From Chthoniobacterales bacterium (GTDB lineage: Bacteria > Verrucomicrobiota > Verrucomicrobiia > Chthoniobacterales > UBA10450), in the NCBI GenBank assembly GCA_025980625.1, contig JAICXG010000026.1, positions 1 to 18,240 of the forward strand: a stretch of DNA of 18,240 nucleotides, in the 5' to 3' direction. This document shows, piece by piece, positions 7,267 to 14,046 of the stretch; the stretch's first letter is position 1; each line of letters starts with the position of its first letter. The notes under the pieces are model-generated. The model saw only the letters and a program-made list of their open reading frames with translations. It did no database searches and had not been told where the DNA came from. Made by a program: the position numbers and the translations under genes.

Positions 7267-10200
7267 CTAAGCATCGGCGAACTCGGGGACGAACGCAGGT
7301 TCGCCCGCCGGTTCCATCTGCGGTTCGCGATCCGATTCATGGAGGGATTTTTCGTGATGCTCCTTCGCGATGAGCATATAGAGCGACGGCACGATGAAGA
7401 GGGTAAAGATGGTGCCGATACTCATTCCGCCGACCAGGACGAGACCGATAGAGTTACGCGCAGCAGCGCCGGCGCCGGTCACAAGGGTGAGGGGAAAGTG
7501 ACCCGCCACGGTCGCGACGGTCGTCATCATGATCGGGCGCAGACGGATCCGCGCGGCTTGCGCGACGGCGGCGAGTTTGTCATCCCCCTGGCGCTGGAGC
7601 TGATTGGCAAATTGGACAATAAGAATGCCGTTTTTTGAGACTAACCCGACGAGAGTTACGAGGCCGACCTGCGAGTAGATGTTAAGGGTCGTGGTCCAGC
7701 CGTCGGTGAAGAATTTGCCGAATGGCATTTTCAAGAACGTAAAGAGCAGGGCGCCGAACATGGCCAGCGGCACCGAGCCAAGCAGAATGATGAACGGATC
7801 GCGGAAGCTGTTGAACTGGGCGGCGAGGACGAGAAAGATCAAGACGACAGCGAGCGCAAACGCCGGCAGGAACTTACTCCCTTCGGTGCGCAACTGGCGC
7901 GATTCGCCCGTGTAATCGATCACGTAGCCCTTGGGCAAAATCTTGTTCGCCTGGTCCTCTAGGAATTTGAGTACGGTATCGAGTGACTGGGTCGGGACGC
8001 CGCTGATCGTGACCGCATTGAGCTGCTGCATGCGATTAAGAGAGCGGGCGACAGTCTCATGCTTGATCGTCGCGACCGTGCTCAAAGGCACGAGTCGATT
8101 GTCAGGCCCAGTGACATAGAGATTCGCGAGCTGGTTTGGGTTGAGCCGATCGACCCGCTTGATCTGAGGGATAACCTTGTAGCTGCGCCCTTCGATATTG
8201 AAACGATTGACGAAGTTGCCGCCGATGCTGGCGGAAAGATCGGAGCCGACTTGCTGCATATCGAGCCCGAGGGAAGCGACCTTATCATGATCGAACGCGA
8301 TCTGGGCCTGCGGCTGGTCGATTTTGGTGTCGATGTCAGAGAACCGGAACATCCCGGCCTGCATCGCTTTGGCCTGGATTTGTTTGGCGAACTCGAGGAT
8401 CCGCTCCGGATCGGCGGTCGAGGCAATAACGAAGCTGACTGGGAAATTCTCCCCGCCAGGGAGGGCCGAAGGCATCGTGGCAAACATTTGGATGCCGGTA
8501 ATCTGGGAAAGTTTTTGTTGCACGACCGGGAGATACTTGGCGGTGGGAGTTTTGCGCTCGCCCCACGGTTTCAAGACCATCCCGCCGAAGCCACTGTCAG
8601 GAAAGGTGATCTGGAAGGTGAAGTGCGTGTCGGGGATGCTCTGGAAAACTTTGCCCGCGGCATCGGCATAACGAATCGTGTCGTCGATCGTGGCGTTAGC
8701 CGGCGCAGTGATGATACCGAAGATGACGCCCTGGTCTTCGGTCGGCGCCTGTTCTTTTTGCGAGAACATGTAGAAGAGCACGGCCATGATCGATAACCCA
8801 ACCCAGACTGCGTAAACCGCCGGGCGGGCTGCAAGGGTGCGGTCGAGATGACTGCCGTACCAATCGCGAAACCGATCGAAGGTGCGATTAACGAACCCGC
8901 TAAAACCTTTATCGACGTGCTCGGCGCGGAGAAGGTGGGCGGACATCATTGGGGAAAGAACGAGCGCCACGACGCCCGAGATAGCCACTGCGCCGGCCAA
9001 AGTAAGAGCAAACTCGCGAAAGAGCGCGCCGGTTAATCCTCCTTGCAAAGCGATCGGTGTGTAAACCGCGGCAAGGGTGAGGGTCATGGCGATGATCGGC
9101 CCGATCAGCTCGCGCGCGCCGACCAGGGCGGCGTTCATGCGCGACATGCCTTCGCGCATGTGGCGCTCGACGTTCTCCACCACCACAATCGCGTCATCCA
9201 CGACCAACCCGACCGAGAGCACGATGGCCAGCAGGGTCAGCAGGTTGAGGCTGAAGCCGAAGACCTGCATGAGAAAAAGCGCGCCGATGAGTGAGATCGG
9301 AATGGCAACGACGGGAACGATGACGGAGCGGATTGAGCCGAGAAAAAGGAAGATCACGAGCATCACGATGAGGAGCGTGTCGATCAGGGTCTTCACGACT
9401 TCGTGAATGGCGTCGTTGATGTAAGCGGTCGCGTCGTAGCCGATCTCCGCGCTCATTCCGGTGGGCAATTCCTTCTTGATCTGCTCCATCTCGGCCCGAA
9501 CACGTTTCATGACGTCAATTGAATTGGCGTTCGGTAGCACCCAAATCCCCATGAAGACGGCGTGCTGACCGGAGAAGCGGACCTCGGCGTTGTAGTCTTC
9601 GGCGCCGAGCGCGACGTCCGCGATATCGCCCAGCCTGACGAGTTGGCCGTTGCTCTCTTTCACGACCAGCTTTTTGAAATCATCGGCCGTGTGGAGATCG
9701 GTGTTGGCGGTCAGGTTCACCTGGAGGAGCGAGCCCTTGGTGCTGCCGACGGCGGAGAGGAAATTGTTTCGCTCGAGCGCGCTGCGCACCTGGGCCGGGC
9801 TGATGTTCAAAGCCGCCATCCGATCGGGCTTCATCCAGATCCGCATCGCAAAAGTGCGGCCGCCGAGGATGTCGGCTTTTTGCACGCCGCTGATCGCGGT
9901 CAGGCGCGGTTGCACCAGCCGGACGAGATAATCAGTCACTTCGTTAGGCTGAAGAATGTTCGAGGTGAAACTGAGATAGGCGGAGGCAAAGCGGGAATCG
10001 GCCGCCTCGATCGCAATCACCGGGATCTCAGCTTCCGGCGGGAGATCACGGCGGATCGCATCGACCCGTGAGCTGATATCGGAGAGCGCCTTGTTCGCGT
10101 CGTAGTTTAATTTCAGGCGGGCGGTGATCGTCGAGACGCCCTGTTTGCTCTGCGACTGGATGTAATCAATCCCGTCCGCCGCAGCGATCGCGCGTTCCAG

Positions 10201-10401
10201 CGGAGTGGTGATGAATCCCCTGACGAGCTCGGCATCGGCCCCGACATACACGGTCGTGACCGTGATCGCCGCCAGATCGCTCCGCGGATATTGGCGGACG
10301 TTGATCGTCTTCATCGCCTGAAGGCCGGCGATGAGAATGACGAAGCTCACGACCAGCGCGAGCACCGGCCGCTTGATAAAAAGATCGGTAAAAGCCTTCA
10401 T
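7267..10401 (-). CDS. RND multidrug efflux pump, inner-membrane permease (HAE-1 family)
   Basis: The product is 1044 residues, normal for AcrB/MexB-type proton-driven pumps. It opens with the typical FIKRPVLALVVSFVILIAGL helix 1, followed by a porter domain and the large periplasmic loops in each half. The proton-relay aspartates are Asp402-Asp403 in VGLVVDDAIVVVENV (helix 4), and the matching lysine is Lys923 in GLVSKNGILIVQF (helix 10). All relay residues are present, so it should be functional. It works as a trimer in the inner membrane, taking drugs or other amphiphiles and passing them to an adaptor and an outer-membrane channel. It begins 21 bases after the adaptor gene ends. No outer-membrane factor gene follows; the next 700 bases are gene-free. 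The last 30 residues are acidic and proline-rich and may be a flexible cytoplasmic tail. Confidence 0.95.
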   Translation of the reverse strand: MKAFTDLFIKRPVLALVVSFVILIAGLQAMKTINVRQYPRSDLAAITVTTVYVGADAELVRGFITTPLERAIAAADGIDYIQSQSKQGVSTITARLKLNYDANKALSDISSRVDAIRRDLPPEAEIPVIAIEAADSRFASAYLSFTSNILQPNEVTDYLVRLVQPRLTAISGVQKADILGGRTFAMRIWMKPDRMAALNISPAQVRSALERNNFLSAVGSTKGSLLQVNLTANTDLHTADDFKKLVVKESNGQLVRLGDIADVALGAEDYNAEVRFSGQHAVFMGIWVLPNANSIDVMKRVRAEMEQIKKELPTGMSAEIGYDATAYINDAIHEVVKTLIDTLLIVMLVIFLFLGSIRSVIVPVVAIPISLIGALFLMQVFGFSLNLLTLLAIVLSVGLVVDDAIVVVENVERHMREGMSRMNAALVGARELIGPIIAMTLTLAAVYTPIALQGGLTGALFREFALTLAGAVAISGVVALVLSPMMSAHLLRAEHVDKGFSGFVNRTFDRFRDWYGSHLDRTLAARPAVYAVWVGLSIMAVLFYMFSQKEQAPTEDQGVIFGIITAPANATIDDTIRYADAAGKVFQSIPDTHFTFQITFPDSGFGGMVLKPWGERKTPTAKYLPVVQQKLSQITGIQMFATMPSALPGGENFPVSFVIASTADPERILEFAKQIQAKAMQAGMFRFSDIDTKIDQPQAQIAFDHDKVASLGLDMQQVGSDLSASIGGNFVNRFNIEGRSYKVIPQIKRVDRLNPNQLANLYVTGPDNRLVPLSTVATIKHETVARSLNRMQQLNAVTISGVPTQSLDTVLKFLEDQANKILPKGYVIDYTGESRQLRTEGSKFLPAFALAVVLIFLVLAAQFNSFRDPFIILLGSVPLAMFGALLFTFLKMPFGKFFTDGWTTTLNIYSQVGLVTLVGLVSKNGILIVQFANQLQRQGDDKLAAVAQAARIRLRPIMMTTVATVAGHFPLTLVTGAGAAARNSIGLVLVGGMSIGTIFTLFIVPSLYMLIAKEHHEKSLHESDREPQMEPAGEPAFVPEFADA

Positions 10402-10422
10402 CCGCGAATCGCGACCTCGCCG

Positions 10423-11595
10423 TCAGGAATCAACCGGGGTCGGGTTCACCTGCGGCTTGGGCGCGAGATCATTATTGATCGCCACCGCCATCCCGTTGCG
10501 CAATTTGAAAACCCCGCTGCTCACCACCGTCTGCCCGGCTTGCAATCCCTTCGTGATTGAGACGAAATCGCCCCGCGCCTCGCCTACCCGGACGAATTGC
10601 TGACGGAGGACGAGCGATTCCTTCCCGGTTTTCTCATTCTTCTTTTTCTCGATCACAAAAACCGAGTCTCCGAACGGTGCATAGGAAATGGCGCTGCCAG
10701 GCACGATCAGCGTTCGCTCCTTTTCCGGTAAAACGACTTCCACTTTGGCAAACATGCCCGGTCGCAGCACATGCTTTGGATTCTCCAAGGTTGCCTGGAG
10801 CTGCACATTGCGGGTGACGGCATCCACCATCGAGTTAATCGCGGTCAGCTTGCCCTTAAACTCATGGCCAGGGACCGCGTCGGTCTGGACCCGCACTTCC
10901 AAACCTTCGGAAAGACGGGCCAGGCTTTGCTGCGGCAATGCGAAATCGACAAAGACCGGGTTGACCGCAGTCAGCGCCACGACCAGTTGCCCGGCGTTGA
11001 TCGTTTGGCCGACGTTGACCTGCCGGATGCCCAATTGCCCATCAAAGGGTGCGTGCAGCTCCTTCTTGGCGATCATCGAGCGCATATTATCCACCGTGCC
11101 GGATTTCTGTTTGAACTTCGATTCCGCCGCATCCAGCTCGGACTTTGAAATCACTTTGCGCGTCGCCAGATCTCGGGCGCGATCGAGATCCGCCTGGGCG
11201 AGCGCGAGGTCGGCTTGCGCGGTGCGGAGTTGCGCCTTTTCAGAAGAAGTGTCGAGCCGCATCAGGACGTCGCCTTTATGAGCGGTGCCGCCACTTTCGA
11301 AAAGGATCTCGCTCACCGTGCCGCCGAGCTCAGCCGAAATCATCGCGCCTTGCACCGGAGAGATCGAGCCGATCGCCGAGAGGAACGGCGCCCAGTCCAC
11401 TTCCTTGACCTGCGCGCTCGAGACGGCTTCTACCTGGGGCGGGATCGGGGTCGAAACCATTTTGTAAATCTGGGCTGCCTTGATTCCGGCCAGGACAACG
11501 AAGAGAAGCGCCATGCCGGCGATCGCGAGCCACAAGGTTTTCCGCTTCGATTTCACAGCAGGGTCGCGCATTTTCGGTTTCGCCACGTCATGCAT
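10423..11595 (-). CDS. RND efflux periplasmic adaptor (membrane fusion protein)
   Basis: The product is 390 residues. It has a short cytoplasmic N-terminus, one anchor helix (LWLAIAGMALLFVVLAGI), then the lipoyl-like half motif GGTVSEILFESGGTAHKGDVL. An alpha-hairpin rich in Ala/Gln follows (AQADLALAQADLDRARDLA), then the second lipoyl half APFDGQLGIRQVNVGQTINAGQ, and beta-barrel and membrane-proximal domains (RPGMFAKVEVVLPEKERTLIVP). This order is that of AcrA/MexA-type adaptors, but here anchored by a helix rather than a lipid. The ATG at 11593-11595 is chosen because it overlaps the end of the tetR gene by eight bases, suggesting translational coupling; a longer frame to 11649 would run deep into tetR. 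It bridges the pump at 7267-10401 to an outer-membrane channel encoded elsewhere. Confidence 0.92.
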   Translation of the reverse strand: MHDVAKPKMRDPAVKSKRKTLWLAIAGMALLFVVLAGIKAAQIYKMVSTPIPPQVEAVSSAQVKEVDWAPFLSAIGSISPVQGAMISAELGGTVSEILFESGGTAHKGDVLMRLDTSSEKAQLRTAQADLALAQADLDRARDLATRKVISKSELDAAESKFKQKSGTVDNMRSMIAKKELHAPFDGQLGIRQVNVGQTINAGQLVVALTAVNPVFVDFALPQQSLARLSEGLEVRVQTDAVPGHEFKGKLTAINSMVDAVTRNVQLQATLENPKHVLRPGMFAKVEVVLPEKERTLIVPGSAISYAPFGDSVFVIEKKKNEKTGKESLVLRQQFVRVGEARGDFVSITKGLQAGQTVVSSGVFKLRNGMAVAINNDLAPKPQVNPTPVDS

Positions 11596-12217
11596 AAGCT
11601 GGTCTCTTTTTCGCTTTGAACAACAGCTGCCAGAGGGTGCGCGCGACATCCAACTGGCGTTTGCGTTGCTGGGCTGAGGACATCCGGGCGGGCGCGAGCA
11701 CGCTCCGCATCAGGGTGCCGTCGTTGATCGCAAAAATCATCTCCGCGATTTGATTGGGCGGCAAGCCATTCAGGCGATGCTTGGAATCGGGCGAGCGCGC
11801 AATCAAGTCAGTGACACCTCGTGTTTTTGTCCGCACCACATCGCGGACCAAGCGCGCAACCTTTGGATTGCGCCCGGCTTCGGCGAAAAGATCAACGACA
11901 AAGGAAGAGATCAGGCGCGGGGCGTCCTCCGTGCAATGGGAAGTGAAAAGAATCTCAAAGGATTCGAGCAGGGTGGGGGCCTGGCGGGCGCGTTCGAGTA
12001 ACTGCGCGATCTCCTTTTTGTGCCCGGCGGCGAGAGCCGCGATCACTTCGTCCTTGTTCTTAAAGTAGCGATAAATGAACCCGACACTGATCCCGGCTTC
12101 GGCGCTGATGTCGTGCATGCTCGTTTGGTGGAAGCCGTGTTCGGCGAAGCAAACGACAGCCGCTTCGAGGATTTGTCGGCGCCGGTCATCCGCCGCTTCG
12201 GTGCGTTTTGCGAGCAT
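11588..12217 (-). CDS. TetR-family transcriptional repressor of the efflux operon
   Basis: The product is 209 residues. The N-terminus is a classical TetR helix-turn-helix: RRRQILEAAVVCFAEHGFHQ, then the HTH of about residues 32-52 (TSMHDISAEAGISVGFIYRYF) and the conserved KNKDEVIAAL. The remainder is the helical ligand-binding and dimerisation domain. The start ATG at 12215-12217 lies only eight bases from a perfect 28-base palindrome. Together with the position at the head of the adaptor/pump genes, this suggests autoregulation: the protein represses its own operon until a pump substrate binds. The gene end overlaps the adaptor start. The ligand cannot be told from sequence. Confidence 0.93.
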   Translation of the reverse strand: MLAKRTEAADDRRRQILEAAVVCFAEHGFHQTSMHDISAEAGISVGFIYRYFKNKDEVIAALAAGHKKEIAQLLERARQAPTLLESFEILFTSHCTEDAPRLISSFVVDLFAEAGRNPKVARLVRDVVRTKTRGVTDLIARSPDSKHRLNGLPPNQIAEMIFAINDGTLMRSVLAPARMSSAQQRKRQLDVARTLWQLLFKAKKRPAYA

Positions 12218-12225
12218 AAGGCGGA

Positions 12226-12253
12226 GACAATGAATGAACGTTCATTCATTGTC
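12226..12253. promoter_or_regulatory. Perfect 28-base palindromic TetR operator
   Basis: The half-site GACAATGAATGAAC is followed directly by its exact reverse complement, with symmetry centred between 12239 and 12240. The core TGAATGAACGTTCATTCA has the look of many TetR-family operators. It lies between the tRNA gene and the tetR start and overlaps the likely -35 box at 12250-12255, so a bound dimer would block RNA polymerase. The palindrome is seen directly; binding by the adjacent TetR protein is inferred from context. Confidence 0.85.
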
Positions 12254-12255
12254 AA
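12250..12255 (-). promoter_or_regulatory. Candidate -35 box of the tetR/adaptor/pump operon
   Basis: TTGACA matches the sigma-70 -35 consensus exactly on the minus strand and overlaps four bases of the operator. A -10 box at 17-base spacing would be CATTGT (12232-12227), only half matching. Transcription would then start within a few bases of the tetR ATG, implying a very short or absent leader. Confidence 0.45.
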
Positions 12256-12291
12256 ATCAGGGCGCAATATCTTGCAGAACAGGCGAGGCGC

Positions 12292-12363
12292 TGCCAGGGG
12301 GGAGAGTTGAACTCCCGACCAAGGGCTTATGAGTCCCCTGCTCTACCACTGAGCTACCCTGGC
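12292..12363 (-). tRNA. tRNA with CAU anticodon (tRNA-Met, elongator-like; Ile2 not excluded)
   Basis: Read on the minus strand, the 72-base sequence folds as a full cloverleaf. The acceptor stem is GCCAGGG/CCCTGGC, the D arm GCTC-AGTGGTA-GAGC, the anticodon loop CTCATAA (anticodon CAT), and the T arm GGGAG-TTCAACT-CTCCC. The discriminator is A and no CCA is encoded. The first pair is G1-C72, so it is not the initiator, which has an unpaired first position. The anticodon stem has an A31-G39 mismatch next to the loop. CAU tRNAs can be Met or, after lysidine modification, Ile2; I favour Met without proof. Confidence 0.9.
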
Positions 12364-12373
12364 GCAGCGGGCC

Positions 12374-12405
12374 GATAAACTTGAATGGCAGCCCCGGTGT
12401 GTCAA
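12374..12405 (-). promoter_or_regulatory. Candidate promoter of the tRNA gene
   Basis: On the minus strand TTGACA (12405-12400) is a perfect -35 box, placed just upstream of the tRNA. The best -10 candidates, GTTTAT or TTTATC (12380-12374), are weak and at 19-20-base spacing. The implied start is a few bases before the tRNA 5' end. Confidence 0.4.
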
Positions 12406-12424
12406 CGCGCCCGGGATCGCCGAT

Positions 12425-13210
12425 TCACCTCTGCCGGTCCGCGAGATAGGAGCGCAGCTCGTCTTCACTCCCGCGCATCGCGATCATGAAGCAAACCCCA
12501 TCGCGCTCCTCAACCGCACCGGCCCACCCTTCGCCTTCCACATAATGCCACGCCGGTCGGCGCGTCTTGCTCGCCTCCCGCGGGTCATTTTTCTCCGCCG
12601 AATAAAGGAACAATTCTACGCCATTCGCGGCGAGCAGCACCTGCGCCACGCGTTCCCCATCTTCATCCTCAAAAACGCGTGCGCCGCGCACCCGCAGATC
12701 GGCGAACTGCATTGGGACATCGAAATGTTCGAGCTGAAATTTCATGAAGAAAAAATCGCCGAGATTGATCGCGTCGGTATTGAGCGGCTCGAACTCCGAG
12801 CGACGAGCGGTGTTCGCCACCACCAGCAGTTTTTTCGCTGTCTCCGAGCCGGGAAACTCATGCAGCCGTTCGTAAAACAGGAAGGCCCCAAATCCAGCCA
12901 GCACCACCACCGCAAGCACAGTCGCGAGAATCGCCGGATGGCGCGCGGTTGTTTTCCAACTCCGCTTCGCGCCTTTGACCAGCGCGGCGTTAACGAAATA
13001 CTCCTCGGCTTCGGGCGGGATGGGGATGCGGCGGACAAGATTGGCGAGCGCGACATCGAAGTGGTGTTGCGCAGTGAGGGCGGCGGCCGCTTCGGGAATT
13101 GTCCGCGCGGTTTCGAGCGCCGAGCGCATCGCGCGGTCGCTGGGGGGCGATTCGTTGATCGGTGCGCACTCGATCAAGGCGCGTTTGCGACGTGAGAGCC
13201 AGCGCTTCAT
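12425..13210 (-). CDS. Single-pass membrane protein, probable anti-sigma partner
   Basis: The product is 261 residues. The N-terminal 90 residues are basic and soluble. They include a stretch FDVALANLVRRIPIPPEAEE that resembles the short helix-PVP segments of anti-sigma-like proteins. One membrane helix spans about residues 92-113 (AILATVLAVVVLAGFGAFLF). The C-terminal 145 residues would lie in the periplasm and match no family I recognise. Its ATG overlaps the stop of the upstream sigma-like gene in an ATGA, a strong sign of translational coupling and of a stoichiometric pair. There is no zinc-binding HxxxCxxC motif, so this is not a classical ZAS anti-sigma factor. The anti-sigma role is inferred from gene order and topology. 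Confidence 0.6.
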   Translation of the reverse strand: MKRWLSRRKRALIECAPINESPPSDRAMRSALETARTIPEAAAALTAQHHFDVALANLVRRIPIPPEAEEYFVNAALVKGAKRSWKTTARHPAILATVLAVVVLAGFGAFLFYERLHEFPGSETAKKLLVVANTARRSEFEPLNTDAINLGDFFFMKFQLEHFDVPMQFADLRVRGARVFEDEDGERVAQVLLAANGVELFLYSAEKNDPREASKTRRPAWHYVEGEGWAGAVEERDGVCFMIAMRGSEDELRSYLADRQR

Positions 13211-13695
13211 CGGGGCTCCGTCACGGCATTGAGCCAGGCCTGAAATTGCCAGCGGCCATGAGAGATCAGGCTGGCCAGTTCGTTCATCTTTAGGTCGAGC
13301 AGATTCTGCATCTCACGGTGGGTGAATTCATTGAGATAAAAAAATGCGAGCGCGCTCCGCTGCGGTTCCGGTGCGTTTGAAATCCAGATCGCGAACTGCC
13401 CCGGCTCGAGCTGCGCCGCCCGTGCCACCGCATCGGCCGCGATCGGTTCCTCCGGGACAAGATTCGACTCCGGCTGCAAATCACTCTTCGACAATGTGAG
13501 GCACTGGTGACGCGCTTCGTGAAAAGCCCAAAGACGATCGGATGGAAGTTGTCCCCGCGAAGCGAGCAGGGCTGCTTCGCGCAGGGTTTTTTGAAACGCT
13601 TGCAGCGCCCTGGGCGTATCGCCGGTCATGAGAAAACAAAACCGGTAAAGCTGCGGCAGACTACGCGAGAATCCCTGGGCTTCTTTGGTTTCCAA
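13207..13695 (-). CDS. Divergent ECF sigma-70-like protein
   Basis: The product is 162 residues. Residues 13-66 resemble sigma region 2 in layout (LPQLYRFCFLMTGD...ALQAFQKTLREA...LWAFHEARHQCLTL), but the acidic AEDLVQETF-type core is lost. Residues 110-154 resemble region 4 (PQRSALAFFYLNEFTHREMQ, then LDLKMNELASLISHGRWQ), with a helix-turn-helix layout. The start is TTG at 13693-13695, the only start codon before an in-frame stop at 13702-13704; no Shine-Dalgarno site is visible. The stop overlaps the start of the membrane protein downstream (ATGA). ECF factors are normally co-encoded with a membrane anti-sigma factor, which fits. The weak region 2 leaves open whether it still binds core polymerase or promoters. 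Confidence 0.55.
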   Translation of the reverse strand: METKEAQGFSRSLPQLYRFCFLMTGDTPRALQAFQKTLREAALLASRGQLPSDRLWAFHEARHQCLTLSKSDLQPESNLVPEEPIAADAVARAAQLEPGQFAIWISNAPEPQRSALAFFYLNEFTHREMQNLLDLKMNELASLISHGRWQFQAWLNAVTEPR

Positions 13696-13747
13696 AGCCG
13701 GTCAGTTTGCAGGCCGCATTCCTCTTGTGCAAGGCTTTCGCCTCTTC

Positions 13748-13798
13748 CTCCTGCTCGATCTTTTCGATTACGAGCACGAGCATGAGCTTGAGCAGGAG
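13748..13798. repeat. GAGCAN hexamer repeat within a 9-base-stem hairpin
   Basis: Four and a half tandem copies of GAGCAN (GAGCAC, GAGCAT, GAGCTT, GAGCAG, GAG) run from 13772 to 13798. The last copy, GAGCAGGAG (13790-13798), is the exact reverse complement of CTCCTGCTC at 13748-13756, so the segment can fold back on itself. It lies between the dapL remnant and the sigma-like gene. Confidence 0.65.
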
Positions 13799-13801
13799 TT
13801 G

Positions 13802-14014
13802 TCAGAGCGCTGCTCGTTCCAATCGCTGCGCTACTTCCTCGGCGTTGGCGCGGCTGTTAAACGCCGAGATCCGAAAATAACCTTCGCCTTCCGGGCCGAA
13901 ACCGCTCCCCGGCGTGATAAGGTTCAACTCCCGCAGCATCCAGAGATAGGGCGCGATCTCTATTTCGGGCTGATTGCCGGATGGCGTATCAGAATTCGCG
14001 AACGAAAATACAGG
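13802..14014 (-). pseudogene. dapL: Decayed 3' end of an LL-diaminopimelate aminotransferase gene (dapL)
   Basis: The frame runs from just after a TGA (14015-14017) to TGA at 13802-13804, 70 codons with no start. Its end reads ITPGSGFGPEGEGYFRISAF, followed by NSRANAEEVAQRLE. This closely matches the C-terminus of DapL, the PLP enzyme making LL-diaminopimelate for lysine and peptidoglycan. Upstream is EIAPYLWM, matching the APY(V/I)W segment of DapL. The roughly 15-18 residues that normally separate APYLW from the LxxxxLITPG part are missing. The first 15 or so codons have no recognisable match. I see a remnant with an internal deletion and no 5' part, so it is not functional; an intact copy must be elsewhere if the pathway is used. 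Confidence 0.75.
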
Positions 14015-14046
14015 TCACACCGCTTTACAAGCGCCATCTTGTTCCC

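Noticed and set aside
12545..13195. A 216-codon plus-strand frame opposite the membrane protein of the sigma pair
   Set aside because: No domain, biased composition, and the opposite strand has a membrane helix and ATGA coupling with a partner gene.
13696..13740. An ECF-type autoregulatory promoter upstream of the sigma-like gene (GGAAT on the minus strand)
   Set aside because: No convincing -10 at the proper spacing; the motif is too short to support alone.
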